Shown here in pieces: positions 1 through 13,140 of a DNA stretch of 64,000 nucleotides; the first letter of the stretch is position 1; the number at the start of each line of letters is the position of its first letter. This DNA is from Rostratula benghalensis. Its lineage: Eukaryota > Chordata > Aves > Charadriiformes > Rostratulidae. The notes below the pieces were generated by a model. That model was given only the letters and a program-made list of their open reading frames with translations, ran no database searches and was not told where the DNA came from. The stretch spans positions 780,728 to 844,727 of the forward strand of contig VXAI01000178.1 of the NCBI GenBank assembly GCA_013399305.1, read 5' to 3'. Position numbers and translations under genes: made by a program.

Positions 1-261
1 AGCAAGTCCCTAAATCTTTCATTTGCAAAACATGAACCAGGAAGAATATTCCCGGGTTTGACCTTCCCTAGATTTTTACTGCTGATGGCTCTTAGAGACA
101 GGTTGCTGGGCAATATGGGCCTCTGCTCTGTATTTATTCCTGGACTGTCTGCAGAAGTCAGTGGCTTTGGTTAGCTGAGGCTAGGACTCCTTCAGAATGG
201 GAAGTCTTCCAGTACTTATCTTTCTATGGGCTGCTATGGGAGCCCATCAGAGACTCAACTG

Positions 262-510
262 AATCATGGAATCACCTAGACTGGAAGGGACCTTTCGGAT
301 CATGGAGTCATCACCTAATAATCACCTGATAATAATCACTAAATCATTGCTAAGCACTATGTCTACCTGCCTTTGAAATACCTCCAGGGATGGTGACTCA
401 ACCACTTCCCCCGACAGCCTGTTCCAATGCTTAATAACCCTTCCAGCGTAAAAATTTTTCCTAATGTCCAATCTGATCCTCTCCTGGTGCAACTTGAGGC
501 TGTTTCCTGA
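262..510 (-). mobile_element. CR1 retrotransposon 3' fragment
   Basis: Read on the minus strand this is an old CR1 3' end: a block equivalent to the RIRLDIRKNF and VESPSLEVFQ translations, then the terminal GGAAGGGACC-type segment near 290. It is diverged, with AATC-rich insertions at 308-345. Confidence 0.75.
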
Positions 511-3500
511 GATCCAGGCATTTACTGGGTGAGTTACTGCAGAGACAGAAAACATCTAACATCTGCCACCCTGTCTAAAAAGACAGATGGCATAAAAGAG
601 AGCACAGCAAAGAGAACGTGGTCAAGGTCAAAGAGCACTGAGGTGCTAAGGAAACAACAAGGCCCAAGTCTGTTGGACCCAGGGCAGTATCTCAGCTAGG
701 AACACCACTTCACAGGCTGAAAGAAGTCATTTGGCCACAATACTGCCCAGTAGCACGGTGTCTGCTCCCAGGGCTTAGTTCTTCCAAATACGGCAAAGAG
801 CCTGGTCTTCCCCTCCAGTAATTTGGGCCCTTGCTGGGTACAAAAATAGCAAAGCAGGCCAGACAGCTAGTTGGCAAAATGCTCGTGTTCCTTACCCCAT
901 CGTGAAGGATGGGGCAGCCATTTGCTCTAAGTCGTCACTGCTAGGATCCTCTTTCCGAGGGTATGTCAGCACGAGGGTTTTCAGAGGCTCTCCCAGGTCA
1001 CATCTCTTTTCCTTTGGTATCTGGGGCTTGTTGATCCTGGCACACCACCTGGGAACAGGCAGGAGGCCAGCCTAACAGATTGGCATGTGTGCAGGCAGGG
1101 AAGGAAGCTGAGCATCTGGCTCTAAACACTAGGGCTCAGATTTCTCTCAGAGGGTGTTGACAGGAAAATGCATGCCGGTGCTCCGCTGCTGCAAGGACTG
1201 CTAAGGGAGTAGAGATGTCTCTGAGGGATTTGTTGAGACAATTTCACTTCTGAGGTCTTTCCTTCCTGCCTTCTGATCAAGTGTAATTCTGTGTAATTGA
1301 TCACATTGAACTGGCCCTTATTGCTGGTGGACATCACTCCATGCCACAACTTCACTTCAGCACTAAGGCCGACAACTGGCCACTGACGAAGAACCCACCT
1401 GCAGCATCCTCCCCTGTACAGGAGCAGGACAAAAGAAAAGGAAAAAAATCCTAAGAAATAAGCAATTAACTAAGGAGAGGTAATGCGTTCAACATATCCC
1501 TTATTTCCTTGACACTTTGGATGCGATTTATCTTACCACTTTTATCCAACTAAAGCTGGGCAGACAGTTTAGGCCAGTCCTTTTGGCTTGCTTCACAGTC
1601 TAAGGGAATCAAAAAGAGACCCCCAGATTTTTGATGCATCTTGCCTTAATGCTGATGAGGCAAATCACCTCCTGGGGATTCCTGTATCCCGAGCTACCAG
1701 AGAGCTCAGATTTACCTTGGAACTCTTAGACAACTGACCCTAAGCAAGATGAATCTTTCTCCCTTATTACAATTCCATTTTTCCACGTCTTGTAGGAACT
1801 TTCTTGCCGCTTTTGGCTGAATTCAGCTTTGTTAAACAGTCTGAGACCCTGAGACGAGAGATTTTCATGGCAACATATTATCTAGACATGGCTGGCGCAA
1901 TAATTTTGTTCCTTACTACTCTAAAAGGCTTTCCAGAGCTGCTGAGGAATGACAGAAAGGCTATTTAATAGCAAGGGCTTGGCTTCTGTAGAGGCAGCTG
2001 TTTAAATGACATCAGTGTTACCAGTCACAAATTAAACCATTTGCTGCCTGTATCACCAACAGAGAAAGGGAAATGGTGCCATCTCTTTTTACTTACTAAG
2101 AATGGATGAACACAGAAATTGTGGGGCTCTTTACCATTGCAAAAATTGTGGTGCCAGTTCCTCTAACGGGCTGGTTTGTCTGAGCAACTGCTCTGCCGTG
2201 AGAATGGGTCTGGTGAGCACCCGACTAATAAAAGCTATTTGTACTGTGTTATTAACATTTCGGAGGGAGAGGAAAATACGTTTATTTGTCAATGGAAATT
2301 CTTTGCATAAAATTCCAACACTAAATGGTTTTCATTTGGAGATAAGTTTGTGGGGAAAAAAACCCGCCAAAATATTTCATCTTGTAAATAGAATTTTTTT
2401 CTAATATACAGTTGTAAAAAAAAAATAGAATTAAAGAATTCAATAAATAGGTGGCACTTTTCAAAGAGTAGAAAATTATAAAATTTCACATTAAAAAACA
2501 ATGTCAATAAGCACTTTCTTAGCTCTACCAAAAATTTTCACAAAAAAAAAAGAGTATTTTCCAACCCCTTTTTCCTTCTTAATCTTAGACTGCACCCTCA
2601 CCATACGACCAGGAACGAGCATGATAGGAAAGACAAACATCACCAGTAAAATTATTCAGAATGGTGTTGGCGCAACAACAGGAGCTGTGGACATTCTGTG
2701 GGTTCCCGAAGTGAGTCTGGATGGTCTCTGCAATTTGTGCACATACATAAACTGGTGGGAGCCCACAGGTCTGGCTTCTCCTTCTGGCTCTCCCAGGCAT
2801 TTGTGGGGGGCGATTTGGGACAGGTTCCCACCCACAAGCCCTTCCTCAGTTGCTCCATCCGCTGAGGGTTGCAAAGCTGCCTTTCTCATGCAGCTGGGAA
2901 GTTTTATAAGCTCCTGAAGGTGGGGAGAACAAGTAGACACAAGAGATCAAGGCTCCATGAGGACCTGCCTCCACATCATTTGAGGGGGAAATAAATTGTG
3001 TATTAAACCTACACTTTATCAGTGTCTAAACAATGAGACTGAACCAGACATCCCTGCAGTTATACACATAGAGACTCAAGGCAGAAACTCACCACTCACA
3101 GTTTAGGTCCAAGACAGATTGTCCCCCAAAGAGGCCTTCTCCTCAGCATTCCACCAGCCATCACTGGTTTACACGAGATGTGATGCCCCAGAGAAGAAAC
3201 CTGCTTAATATGCTGAGGTGAGGGAAATGGCATGTAAATCAGAGCTGTCATCCTTTTCCTGACCCGTGCTGCAGCACATACTTTTGTCCAAAAGTATGTT
3301 TATACTGGAAAATAGATATATGTCCAGATTGCAAATGTATAAGTGAAATGGTAGGAAAGAGAGCCAACACTTCTTCACTTCAGACCCTGGTATCTGAATT
3401 ATCCTAGGTTTTACATCCGGGATATAAATACCTATATATGTAAGTACAAATACACACACACTTGTAGAGTCACAGACGTGAGAAGACAGCTGAGAACATT

Positions 3501-6500
3501 GAGAAGATGGCTCTCCTGCTGCCAGAGCCAGTTTGGTTTCAGTCCTACATTTCAAGCATCATGAACATCATGCAGATGACTCTCCAGAGCATTCACGGAG
3601 GCAGAGCCAGCTTGCAACCAGCAAACTTAACTCCCGGTATCCCACCATTGCCACATTGAGCTGAATTCCTTCAAAGCCATCCAGGTGTCCATATTCTCTG
3701 TGCCACTGCACTTCTGACATCTGGCTCCAGGCAAAGCCACTCTGGGGTCCCTGCTCTGCACCAGTGCAACAGTGCTTTGGGCTGGGGGAGCTGTCATCCC
3801 AGAAGGAGTCCCAGGTGGTGGATCTGATCTAACTGGAGTTACAGGAGAGTGTCTGCTATTTTCAGATAGGGCCTAACACTGAATTGGCAGGTGGTGGGTC
3901 TCAGTCCCATGTACTTGGTGTCTTGGGTTTGATAACAGGCTGGAGAACCTGAATGTAAGCTTGTCATTGAACTGCAGTTGGCTTGAGTGCATGGATTGGC
4001 TCAAATGAACTTTAAGCTAGTTGCTGTGGGGCAAATGCCAGGGTGTTAATGGACTGTTAGAGCTAGCATTCATCAGCCCTGGGTCTTACAGGGGATGACA
4101 GGCTGCTCCTAGAAGGTGGTCACAACGCTACTGCAGCCAGAAGGGTTTCAGCTAAGGGATGTGTGCCACCACCTGGTTCCACATCACCTTGTGCTTCCTT
4201 TGCCTAGGTCAAGCTGTGCAACAGGGAGTGATACTTTTGAGCCAGGCTCCTTTGAAAGCAGGGTTTCATAAACAAGCATGTCCTCAGTGGTTTCTTATAT
4301 CTGCTCAGTGGTTTTCTTATCTGACGATGCCAGTCACCAAAAGGATTAAAATGAAAATTAAGAAAACCTGAAGGACAAGCCTGCGTGTGAGAAGCCCAAA
4401 GAGGGAGCCAGTCCTGAGACTTCTCAATGTGTGAGCCTCAACATTTGCCTGCTGCAACCAGCACATCACCAGTGCTAAGCCCTTCCCAGCTGCAGGAATG
4501 TTTCGTGATCCTCTTTTGAGCCCATCAGGGAAGGGTAATTGGGGAGGCAGAAAGGAGAGCTACCATCTTACGAAGGAGAGGGATCTGCCCATTGCAAATC
4601 TCCAGAGACTGTGGACAGCTACAGTCAGGGATAAAAAGCTGGAGTCTGGAGGGAGTTCCTGCAGCAGTGAACTCACACGCTGTAAAGCAGCAAGTGCTTA
4701 AGGCCAGACCCCATAAATCCACCAAATTAGATGCTGGTGACATTATAGACCCGTTTTGTTAGTTTTTCCAGCTGAGTTGCAGACCACAGAAAATGATTTA
4801 TACTCCAGGAGTTGGGATGGTGGGGGAAGGGGGAAAGGGCAGTGACTCACAGCATTTAAATTTCTAATCGATTACTTTTTTCAGGAAGGAAGAGAAAAAG
4901 AAAAGAGGAGCCTGCTCCTGGTGCTGGGAAGACGAAAAATATAAACTGGGGGCACATAGTACCAGAAATGGAGGTAAAATCCTCCTTCCAAGCTGCATCT
5001 GGAAGGGAGTGAGGCACCAGCTACCCTGGAAGGGGAAGGGCATGAGCTGCTGCAAGGACAAAGTGAAGGGGAAAGGAAGATGTGGGGCCAGGGTTCACCA
5101 CATGCATGGCCCAGATGGTGTAGAGGCTCGTAGGCATCTTACACAGACCTCTTTGGCCTCTAATACAGCCTTAGCAGAAGACAACCTTGACAATGTTTTT
5201 GTAGATGAGGAAAGACTGAGTGATGAGGTTATCGCCCACGGGCACGCAGAAAGGCCTAGAGAAAGTTAGGATGTAAATATGGAACTCCAGAGTAACAGAC
5301 CACAAGTTCACACTGTCCTTTTTCAACACACGTTAAAAAAAAGATAATTTTATCTTCCTTTTTTTTTTTTTCCCCCCCAGTGCTAAAGTTAAAATTTCTC
5401 CCCCTCCCAGCTGGGACAGAAATTCACCTCCTTGTTATCTAGCATTGCCCAGCATACTTGATCACTGTCTTACTCCTTATTTAGTTTACTGGAAACTACC
5501 CAGAACAACTTTGGAGGCAGTGCACAACAGATGGGTAAATCACAGCTGTTTCCCAAGCTACCTGTTAAACTCTTCCCCCCCCCCCCCAAACTATCCTTCC
5601 TGTCATTGTGTTTTCATTACTGTCAAACTCTAAACATATTCTTTAACTTTGTTTTAGTACGAAGGACTCCTGCCCAACCTCCAATCTCTGTTCTCCATCC
5701 ACCTGTTGCTGAAGGGGTTTCTCTGACCAGATATAGATTCTTGCAATGTAGATGTTGCCATCTGGACAATGTTCCTAAGTGGAATAAGAGATATCTGAGG
5801 GGAGCATTCCATCTCATTCAAAAGTGGATATCTAAAAATAGGTCTAATAAATTAGTTGCAACCTGTAAGTGCAATAATTCTTTCCACTGACTGCAAAGTG
5901 AACCAAGAGTAACTAGCTCAGATGAAGACCTTGACATGATAGCCAACTAAGACGTGATGAGACTGCTCTCAGTCATTAAACTTTCTTTCTCACGACCCAA
6001 AATACACACTCTTGAGGTTGTGATTTCTCTCAGTCTCATATGTAGCCATTCAAATCAGAAGAGAGTATTATATATGTCAATAAAATGTTATTTTTCAAAC
6101 AGAGAGGAGTCCTGATATCTTTCCATTTGTCAGGGAAAACAAAAAGATGAGAACAAGCAACTTTCTTCCCTATGATAAAGTTTGTGGAAGAGAGAGGAGA
6201 CATATCTAATTCAGATTAGGAGAAATACAATTGGAAAAGCAGGTCCAAGCTGAAATGTCAGCATTTCAGTCAAAAGACGTACATCGCATAGAAGATATGG
6301 GGATGAACATTTTTGGGGAAAAGTCATCTTTCTCACCCCCAGCTGGAAGTAAGAACTGTAAGAAAGAAATATCGGACATTTCAGAGTCATAGCATTTTTT
6401 TTTTGTCCCAGACAAGTTCCATATAAATAAAACCTTCTGCAGGTTATTGCAACAGTGATGTTCCGATCATTACTGCTTGGTCTGGACTTCCTGCTAATGA

Positions 6501-6867
6501 CAGAGCTTTGATGAACAGTTGGGAGGAGATTAACCTCATCTAACTTTAAATTCAGGTGCTCGTTAGATAAGCTACTCTACGTAAATTCCCTTAATAACCT
6601 CCAAAGACAAACAAGCAATGAGTAATGAGCATGTCTCTTCTCGTCCAGTTCCTGTTCCTATATGAGGATGGGATGGGCCGTATCCATGGACTCTAGCTCA
6701 TCCTGGAGCTCCATCAACATGGAAGTAAACAGTTCATCAGTGCAGATGTCAGGTTCTGTACCTAATCAGATATATTTCATAGTATCTTTATGGTTGCACA
6801 AAGGCAAGATGTACTGAAGACAGTCATAAGATATTCTGGAAGAAAGAAGATTGAAGGGGGAATCTGA
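511..6867. other. Gene-free interval without recognised repeats
   Basis: Only short unrelated frames on both strands, the longest 138 codons at 2501-2917 with no recognised domain. Simple tracts are a 13-base T run passing into seven C at 5359-5378 and a 13-base C run at 5575-5587. No RNA gene or splice-supported exon was seen. Confidence 0.6.
5575..5587. repeat. 13-base C run
   Basis: An unbroken C homopolymer in a pyrimidine-rich context; a likely site of sequencing length error. Confidence 0.8.
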
Positions 6868-7198
6868 ACAACCCCTATAAATACTTAAAGTGTGGGTGTC
6901 AAGAGGAAGCAGCCAGTCTTCTTTCAGTGGTGCCCAGTGACAGGACAAGAGGAAATGGGCACAAACTTGTACATAAGAAGTTCCATCGAAATATGAGGAG
7001 AAACTTCTTCACTTTGAGGGTGGCAGAGCCCTAGAACAGAGAGGTGGTGGAGTCTCCTTCCCTGGAGATATTCCATGCCTGCCTGGACATGTTCCTGTGC
7101 AACCTGCTCTGGGTGGGCCTGCTTTGGAAGGGGGTTTGGACTAGATGATCTCCAGAGGTCCCTTCCAACCTGTATATCATTCTCTGATTCTGTGATAT
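6868..7198 (+). mobile_element. CR1 retrotransposon 3' fragment
   Basis: Plus-strand CR1 3' end with the internal GTGACAGGACAAGAGGAAAT block, the AACTTCTTCACTTTGAGGGT block, the GAGTCTCCTTCCCTGGAGAT block and a tail of imperfect ATTCTGTG units near 7190. It is 5'-truncated, as is usual for CR1. Confidence 0.9.
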
Positions 7199-9855
7199 AC
7201 ACAGAGCAATGTAACAAGAAGACGCAATCAGACCAGACTCATGAATCACAGCTACCAGCTTTGCTCAGGCAGTTCTGATAACTGTATATAAAACTTTGAA
7301 AACCAAGATATTATCCTTCTGACAGAAATGTGCTTGAATAATAAGGGAGAAAAAAAACAGCTGAAACAAGATTTGAAACGTTTTCTTTTCTTGACTGCCA
7401 TTTTGACATGTGAAGAAAAGAGAACAGCATTAGAATGAAAGGAAATAGTTTCCCCTCTGTTTTTTGTAAATACCCTAATGGAACATTTTGACCTGATTTG
7501 AAAGATTTTGACGAGCTCGTGTTGTGAAGTGAGTGTCAGGTTGCCCAGCAATGCCAACCCATACAAGGAAGCAGGCAGGATCCTGCATTTGAAATGGCTT
7601 TAAGTACAAATAAGGGCTATATTCTGCGAGTAGTCCAGAGTCAATGGGAGATTTGGAGATCAAGGAGAAAGCATTAGCCTTTATGAAGTGAAATATTTAG
7701 TACCAGTGTTTAAGGACTCAAATATCTTCTCAAATACGGCTCTTAACTATTATTTGCCTAGTGATTTATAGCTCAGTTCATCATCCAGCAAAAATTGTTT
7801 GTTCTTGCTGTGACCAACTAAAGTACCCCTTGCGTGTTGGTTGTTTCCTCATCCTCCTCTCTTCTTTGTTTCTCATATTGGACCTTCTTGTTATATCTCC
7901 TTGCAGTAAGTCCAATATCCTCACAGGTTTCATGCCTTTACAGCCACTAAATCTACCAGTATCACCAGTGTTGAAAGAGTTAACACCATCCAGGAGTTTC
8001 AAGCTCAAATTCAGATGAGACACCAGTGGAAAAGAGGAGAGAAAAGGTTTCAAGGCCTCTCCAAATTTAGGCAGGCATTACAGTACCAGTTTGTTGAGGT
8101 GTTTACCACAGCGGCCACAGACTATCAAAATATAAACCCAGAAGGCTGGATCTACTCTACAGGACTTTTGACAGCCCACAGTAAAAGGGTAGCCCCAGGA
8201 GGACTAGAAACACACGAATGGGACAAAGTAAAGGTGTTAGGTACCTGATAGTGCAGGTGGAAGGACCCTGTGTTTTTACAGCCAAAGGACTGGAAAAAAA
8301 CAGTGCTATGACTTTTCCTTGGGTTTGACACATAATTCAAATTTAGTGATTGCAGAACTGCTGCGTAGGGATCATGGCTTCGCTGTATTTTCTGAAGACC
8401 CATATTTGCTGTCAGAGTAAGGCTCTTCCAGGTCTAAGCCAGAGCAGTAAAGGAGGGGAAGGGATTTTCACACGACGTGCAGTAGATTTTGCTGAAACAA
8501 AGTGTGAGTTTTGAGGATTTTTCTGAGCACGCTGTTCCCATCTCAAACCGCAGCTCGCTCTAAGGCAGTGCTGACTCCCACATGCTGGGAACATTAGGTC
8601 AATTGTTTGACAAATTACCCAGGTGAGTTCACACTTGCAAAGAGCTCGCTTTCACCTGAGGCTGCAGCTGGGGTCTGGGCAGGCCCTTACCATTCCCTAA
8701 TTTTTATCCACCCAGGCTCTGTTCCATCTAGTGCTTTCCTTGGGAAGAGTTGGACAACCTATCACAAATCCTTGGGAAAGACTGACCTCTTCTGGGAAGC
8801 TGAAATGTAGCCGCTCAGGGAACCTGAAACCAACCATTGTGCCCTGGAATTTCCCCCGGGGCATTTCGGGCAGCGAAGTCTTGGCATTGGCTGCTAAACA
8901 TTTGAAATGATTTTTCTTGAGATGCTTTCTAAAAGATGCTTTCTGCTTGCTGGCTGCTTAAGTCCCAAAGGATCGCAGGCTTAAACTTGGCTAATTTTAC
9001 ATTCCCCCTCACATTTATTTTTAAGTTCAGCAAGGTTTTCTCAACCTATTCAACTCTGTATCATCCTCCAGCTTCTCATTTCTGTTTCTTCCCTATTATT
9101 TCACCCCTTTTCCTGGTGTTCAGCATTGGTCTTAATCCCCAAATCATAGGTGTTTCCATTAAAATGATCAGAGCCTTCAGCACATTGACAGACTATTGCC
9201 TGCAGCTGCATAATTGCATCTGCATCACCTAGAGTTGCATAAAGGTGTAAACACAGGTCCTTGAAATAGTATAATTATAAAAATAGCATTAATAGATGTG
9301 CTGGCCTTTCACCTGGGTTTATTTATTCCCTGGTACTCCAACTCATTACTTCTCTTACTCAGGTAACAAAGGGCATTTTGACTCACAGGAATCTGTAGAA
9401 GGTTTCAGATGGACAGAAAACCATACAGAGTTCTGCTTCAGCCTCAGAGGTGCCAGTCCTATCAGGGATGCCTGGATGAAGCTGGCCAGCTGGGGCCACA
9501 TGCTCCATTATGGGTTTTCTTTGGCACCCAAGATATGCCAGTCACCAGGACAACCTGAGCTGGGATACGGCTGGAGGACACTGTGAGTTTTGTGTGCATG
9601 TCATCAGGGCCCAATCAATGGCTATTAATTGTCCTTATAAGCCACATTTGGGACCATCACCCCAGATCAGGGTGACCAGGAACTTGTGCTTATATCTACC
9701 TCATGGGCTAATGGTGGAGGAAGTACAGATGGTCAGGGTGATTAAGGTCAATTGCTGCATTCATGGCCTTGAAACATGTATGATGCAAATCTAAGTGGGT
9801 TTTTTTTAGGAGAGAACTTTGAAGATCTGACTTTACCATCCTGGACATTAGATTA
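7199..9855. other. Gene-free interval without recognised repeats
   Basis: Unique AT-rich sequence with short incidental frames only. No exon, RNA gene or repeat family could be recognised. Confidence 0.5.
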
Positions 9856-9945
9856 GAATACAGAATAGACACATAGAAGCATTTAGGTTGGATAAGACCC
9901 TTAAGATCATCAAGTCCAACTGTTAACACTACCAAGTGTTAGAAG
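9856..9945 (-). mobile_element. Old CR1-like 3' end
   Basis: About 90 bp with the CR1 terminal pattern (ATTTAGGTTGGATAAGACCC, then AAGATCATCAAGTCCAACTG). It resembles the older variant whose body reads GTTAACACTACCAAGT, also seen in diverged form near 35600. Confidence 0.6.
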
Positions 9946-12656
9946 GAGGTCTGAAAATTCAAGTGTCAACCTGAGCTTGAAGAAATACCTGATTTTTGCA
10001 CTTCAATATCATGAACAGTAATTTTCCAAAAGCTATGTAGATTCTCAGTCACAGCTTAGATGGTTCTTTACACTTCAGTGACTTTAAGACCCCAGCTTTG
10101 ACGTCTACTCTGTTCCATTGTCCCTATTGAAAATAAGCTCTGTAGGGACACAAGAGTCTGGTTCTGGCATGTACTTCCTCTCGTTCTGTGAGCACTGCCA
10201 GCTCTTGTAGGGGAGATTTTGGGAAAATCTGTGACTTGCTAAGGCTTGTCCCCAGTCCCGCACAGATTGCCTGAAACTCAGGGTTTAATAAAACCTTCTA
10301 ATCCATTCATATTTAGCGATGGGGTGCCTGGTTTTGATAGCCAGGTCTGGTCCTCAAATCTCATTACATTCCTGTGTTAGTGCTCTCCATGGTGCAGGAA
10401 AGCATTTCCTTTTATCAGGTTTTAATTTCCTAACCTTTTTATTTATGCAGACTCTATCACCAAGATGTCTTTGCCATGTTGTGTACGCACACACACGGAG
10501 GCCAAAACATGGTCCTGGCCAAGGGAGCTCACTCCAGCTGTCCCCTTTGACTCTCCAATCCATTGAAAAGAGCATTAGTTTCAATAGATATTCTTGGCCA
10601 CGTGAGGAATTATCACCCACTGAAATCAAAAGTCAGAGAGAGGACTTGCAGTCACCTCAAGGTGAATAAGAGGATACTGAACTGGACAGTCTATTCTCCA
10701 TGATCCACATCCTCCAAGACCTCTGAATTCCAGTAGCATTTCAGAAAGATCCTTACAGGTTACAGGGGATGGGATAACTGACCAGCAATATTTGCCTGTA
10801 TGGAAAAAAACCATCCAAGCAAGGCAAGTCTTTCCAGGCCAGGGTTATTGATATTAAAACCACAGAACTTAATTAAAAATGAAGGTAATTAAAGCCAGAT
10901 GCAAGAAAGCTTTTTTTTTCTTCCCCCCCTCCCCTGCATACCACATTGTAGACTCGTAGCATGACTCACGGGGAGAGAGCAGTAACTCAAGGTGACTGGG
11001 AACATTCAAGGAGCGATTATCTGGGATCATTAGTGGGGCTGGTGGGCGGCAGCTATAAACTGGGAACAGGTCCTGATGAGGTGCATGGTCTTTAACTCCT
11101 CTGGTATGTAATGAGAGCTGTAAATCTCCCCACTACAGGCAGTGGTGATGCGGGTGTATTCAGCCAGCAGCCTTGCTTTAATCTCATTGTAACATCAAGA
11201 GAAGATGAGGGGGACCCTCACTCCAGGACCTGAGCCATCTGAGCCTCTCGAAATGGGTGTAACTACCCATTTTCTTGTGGGACTTAGGTGCAGTGATGTG
11301 AAGGCTCAAAAGTCAACTTCTGGTCCGAATAGCTTTGGTATGAACCTTGAGGAACTGCATGGGTTTCCAGGGATTTACACCTCTCCGAGTAGAGGCTAGA
11401 GTTTCGTATCTAAAATCCCTGAGCTCGTCTACAGATATTTTCTTTCCTTTCTGCATGTGTCTGAATGTTTCAGAGAGGACAGAAGATCAGGTGTTCATAT
11501 GGTAGTAAAATCCTGATCTGATCTGTGCTGATCCAGGTACCAAGCCCAAGGCTGGGATGATTGCTACACGCAATGAGTCCCCTGACAGATCCTACCACAC
11601 GTATGAGCTGGAGCAACTCCTGTCCTTTCTCTGTGCCTCAGTTTCCCTTACTGCAAACTGGGGCTACTCACATTCTCCAGAAGATGGCAGACTGTGAAAA
11701 TTCATTAGGACTTGATTAATTTTACCAAATATTCAGTTCATATTTGCCTATTATAAATTAAACAACTCAGGGAAGAAGAGGCAAGGTGGTATGAAGCAGC
11801 TACTCTGAGTCAAGAATTTTGTTTGCAGACTCTTCACAGTCTACCTCCCCCAGCTATTGTGGGTGAAATATATTTCTGCTCTTGAAAATGCTGGCTTAGG
11901 CATTTGTACATTAATTGCCTAGCTCATTTCAGCCCAAGTTAATTGGGTTCATTTATGCAGCAAGCTCTGGATAACTTATCAGGAGCAGTTAAAGATGAGC
12001 TAACATGACCAGTGCCATCCACTGGTCAAGTGGATGGAGACAGGATTTTCCACTTGCCTCCAGCCACCAAGAATTTTCACAGTTAAAAATCCCAAATCTG
12101 AGGTCTTCTGGCATTTCCAAGCTCTCCTGGACCACAGTGCCTGGTGTAACTTTTTTCTCCTTCTGGCAGCAAGAGCATTTGTGTCCTGCAAAGAGACTGC
12201 CTACAAATCATTGGCTTCAAATGGACCACATCTCTGCAAGGAATTTCCACAGCTTTTCTGGGCACCAATCACAAGGTTATTAGCCATCTGCAAATCCAGA
12301 CTGATTATGAGCTCACCACCTTCATCGGACTATCGCGTATTGCAACCGTCTAACTTCCAGACTCAGTTTTTCCCACTTCTGGAGCTGTACATGTTCCCCA
12401 GTGACCATCTCCATCGGTGTTAAAGCAGGAGGTTCAGTTTTGGGGCTCTGTGAGTTCTCTGCCTATTCTGTTTGCCAAATAGAAGCCAACATCAACGCTT
12501 ATCCATCCTTTTGCATGTCTGTTAAATATTGATAGCCCATGTTCCCTCAATACTGACCTCTATGCTCAAGACCAAATAAGAATATGCAGTTAACCCTTGA
12601 TCCTCCAAACTTCTTGGCTGCAACTTTGCCATCTAACCTTTTTCAGTTTATATATA
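9946..12656. other. Gene-free interval without recognised repeats
   Basis: No supported gene. It contains a T-run/C-run pyrimidine tract at about 10911-10934. The 129-codon frame at 12034-12423 overlaps other frames and shows no domain. Confidence 0.5.
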
Positions 12657-13140
12657 TCACAGAATCCCAGACTCTCAGGGATTGGAAGGGACCTTGAAAG
12701 CTCATCCAGTCCAATCCCCCTGCCAGAGCAGGAACACCCAGAGCAGGTCACACAGGAACATGTCCAGGAGGGGTTTGAATGTCTCCAGAGAAGGAGACTC
12801 CACACCTCTCTGGGCAGCCCCTTCCAGTGCTCTGTCACCCTCACTATGAAGTTTCTCCTCATATTTCAGTGGAACCTCCTCTGTTCCAGCTTGCACCCAT
12901 TGTCCCTTGTCCTGTCATTGCCTGTCCCTGAGAAGAGCCTGGCTCCATCCTCCTGACACTCACCCTTTCCAGATTTATAAACATTCAGGAGGTCACCCCT
13001 CAGTCCCCTCTTCTCCAAGCTAAAGAGACCCAGCTCCCTCAGCCTTTCCTCCTCTGGGAGATGCTCCACTCCCTTCAGCATCTTTGTGGCTCTATGCTGG
13101 ACTCTCTCAAGCAGTTCCCTGTCCCTCTGGAACTGAGGGG
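12657..13140 (-). mobile_element. CR1 retrotransposon, well-preserved 3' part
   Basis: About 480 bp reading from the terminal CAGGGATTGGAAGGGACCTT block to a region encoding [20 protein letters not shown] on the minus strand, which is the C-terminal end of the CR1 ORF2 reverse-transcriptase protein. It is very similar to the copy at 36834-37838 over the shared part, so both probably belong to the same recent subfamily. Confidence 0.92.

Noticed and set aside
2501..2917. 138-codon plus-strand frame
   Set aside because: No recognisable domain, overlapping frames on the minus strand of similar length, and no splice or promoter context.
10488..10498. Short ACAC stretch as a microsatellite
   Set aside because: Only about five units; below what is worth calling a repeat.
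12005..12423. Overlapping 92- and 129-codon plus-strand frames
   Set aside because: Overlap in different frames, no domain, and no sign of coding codon bias.
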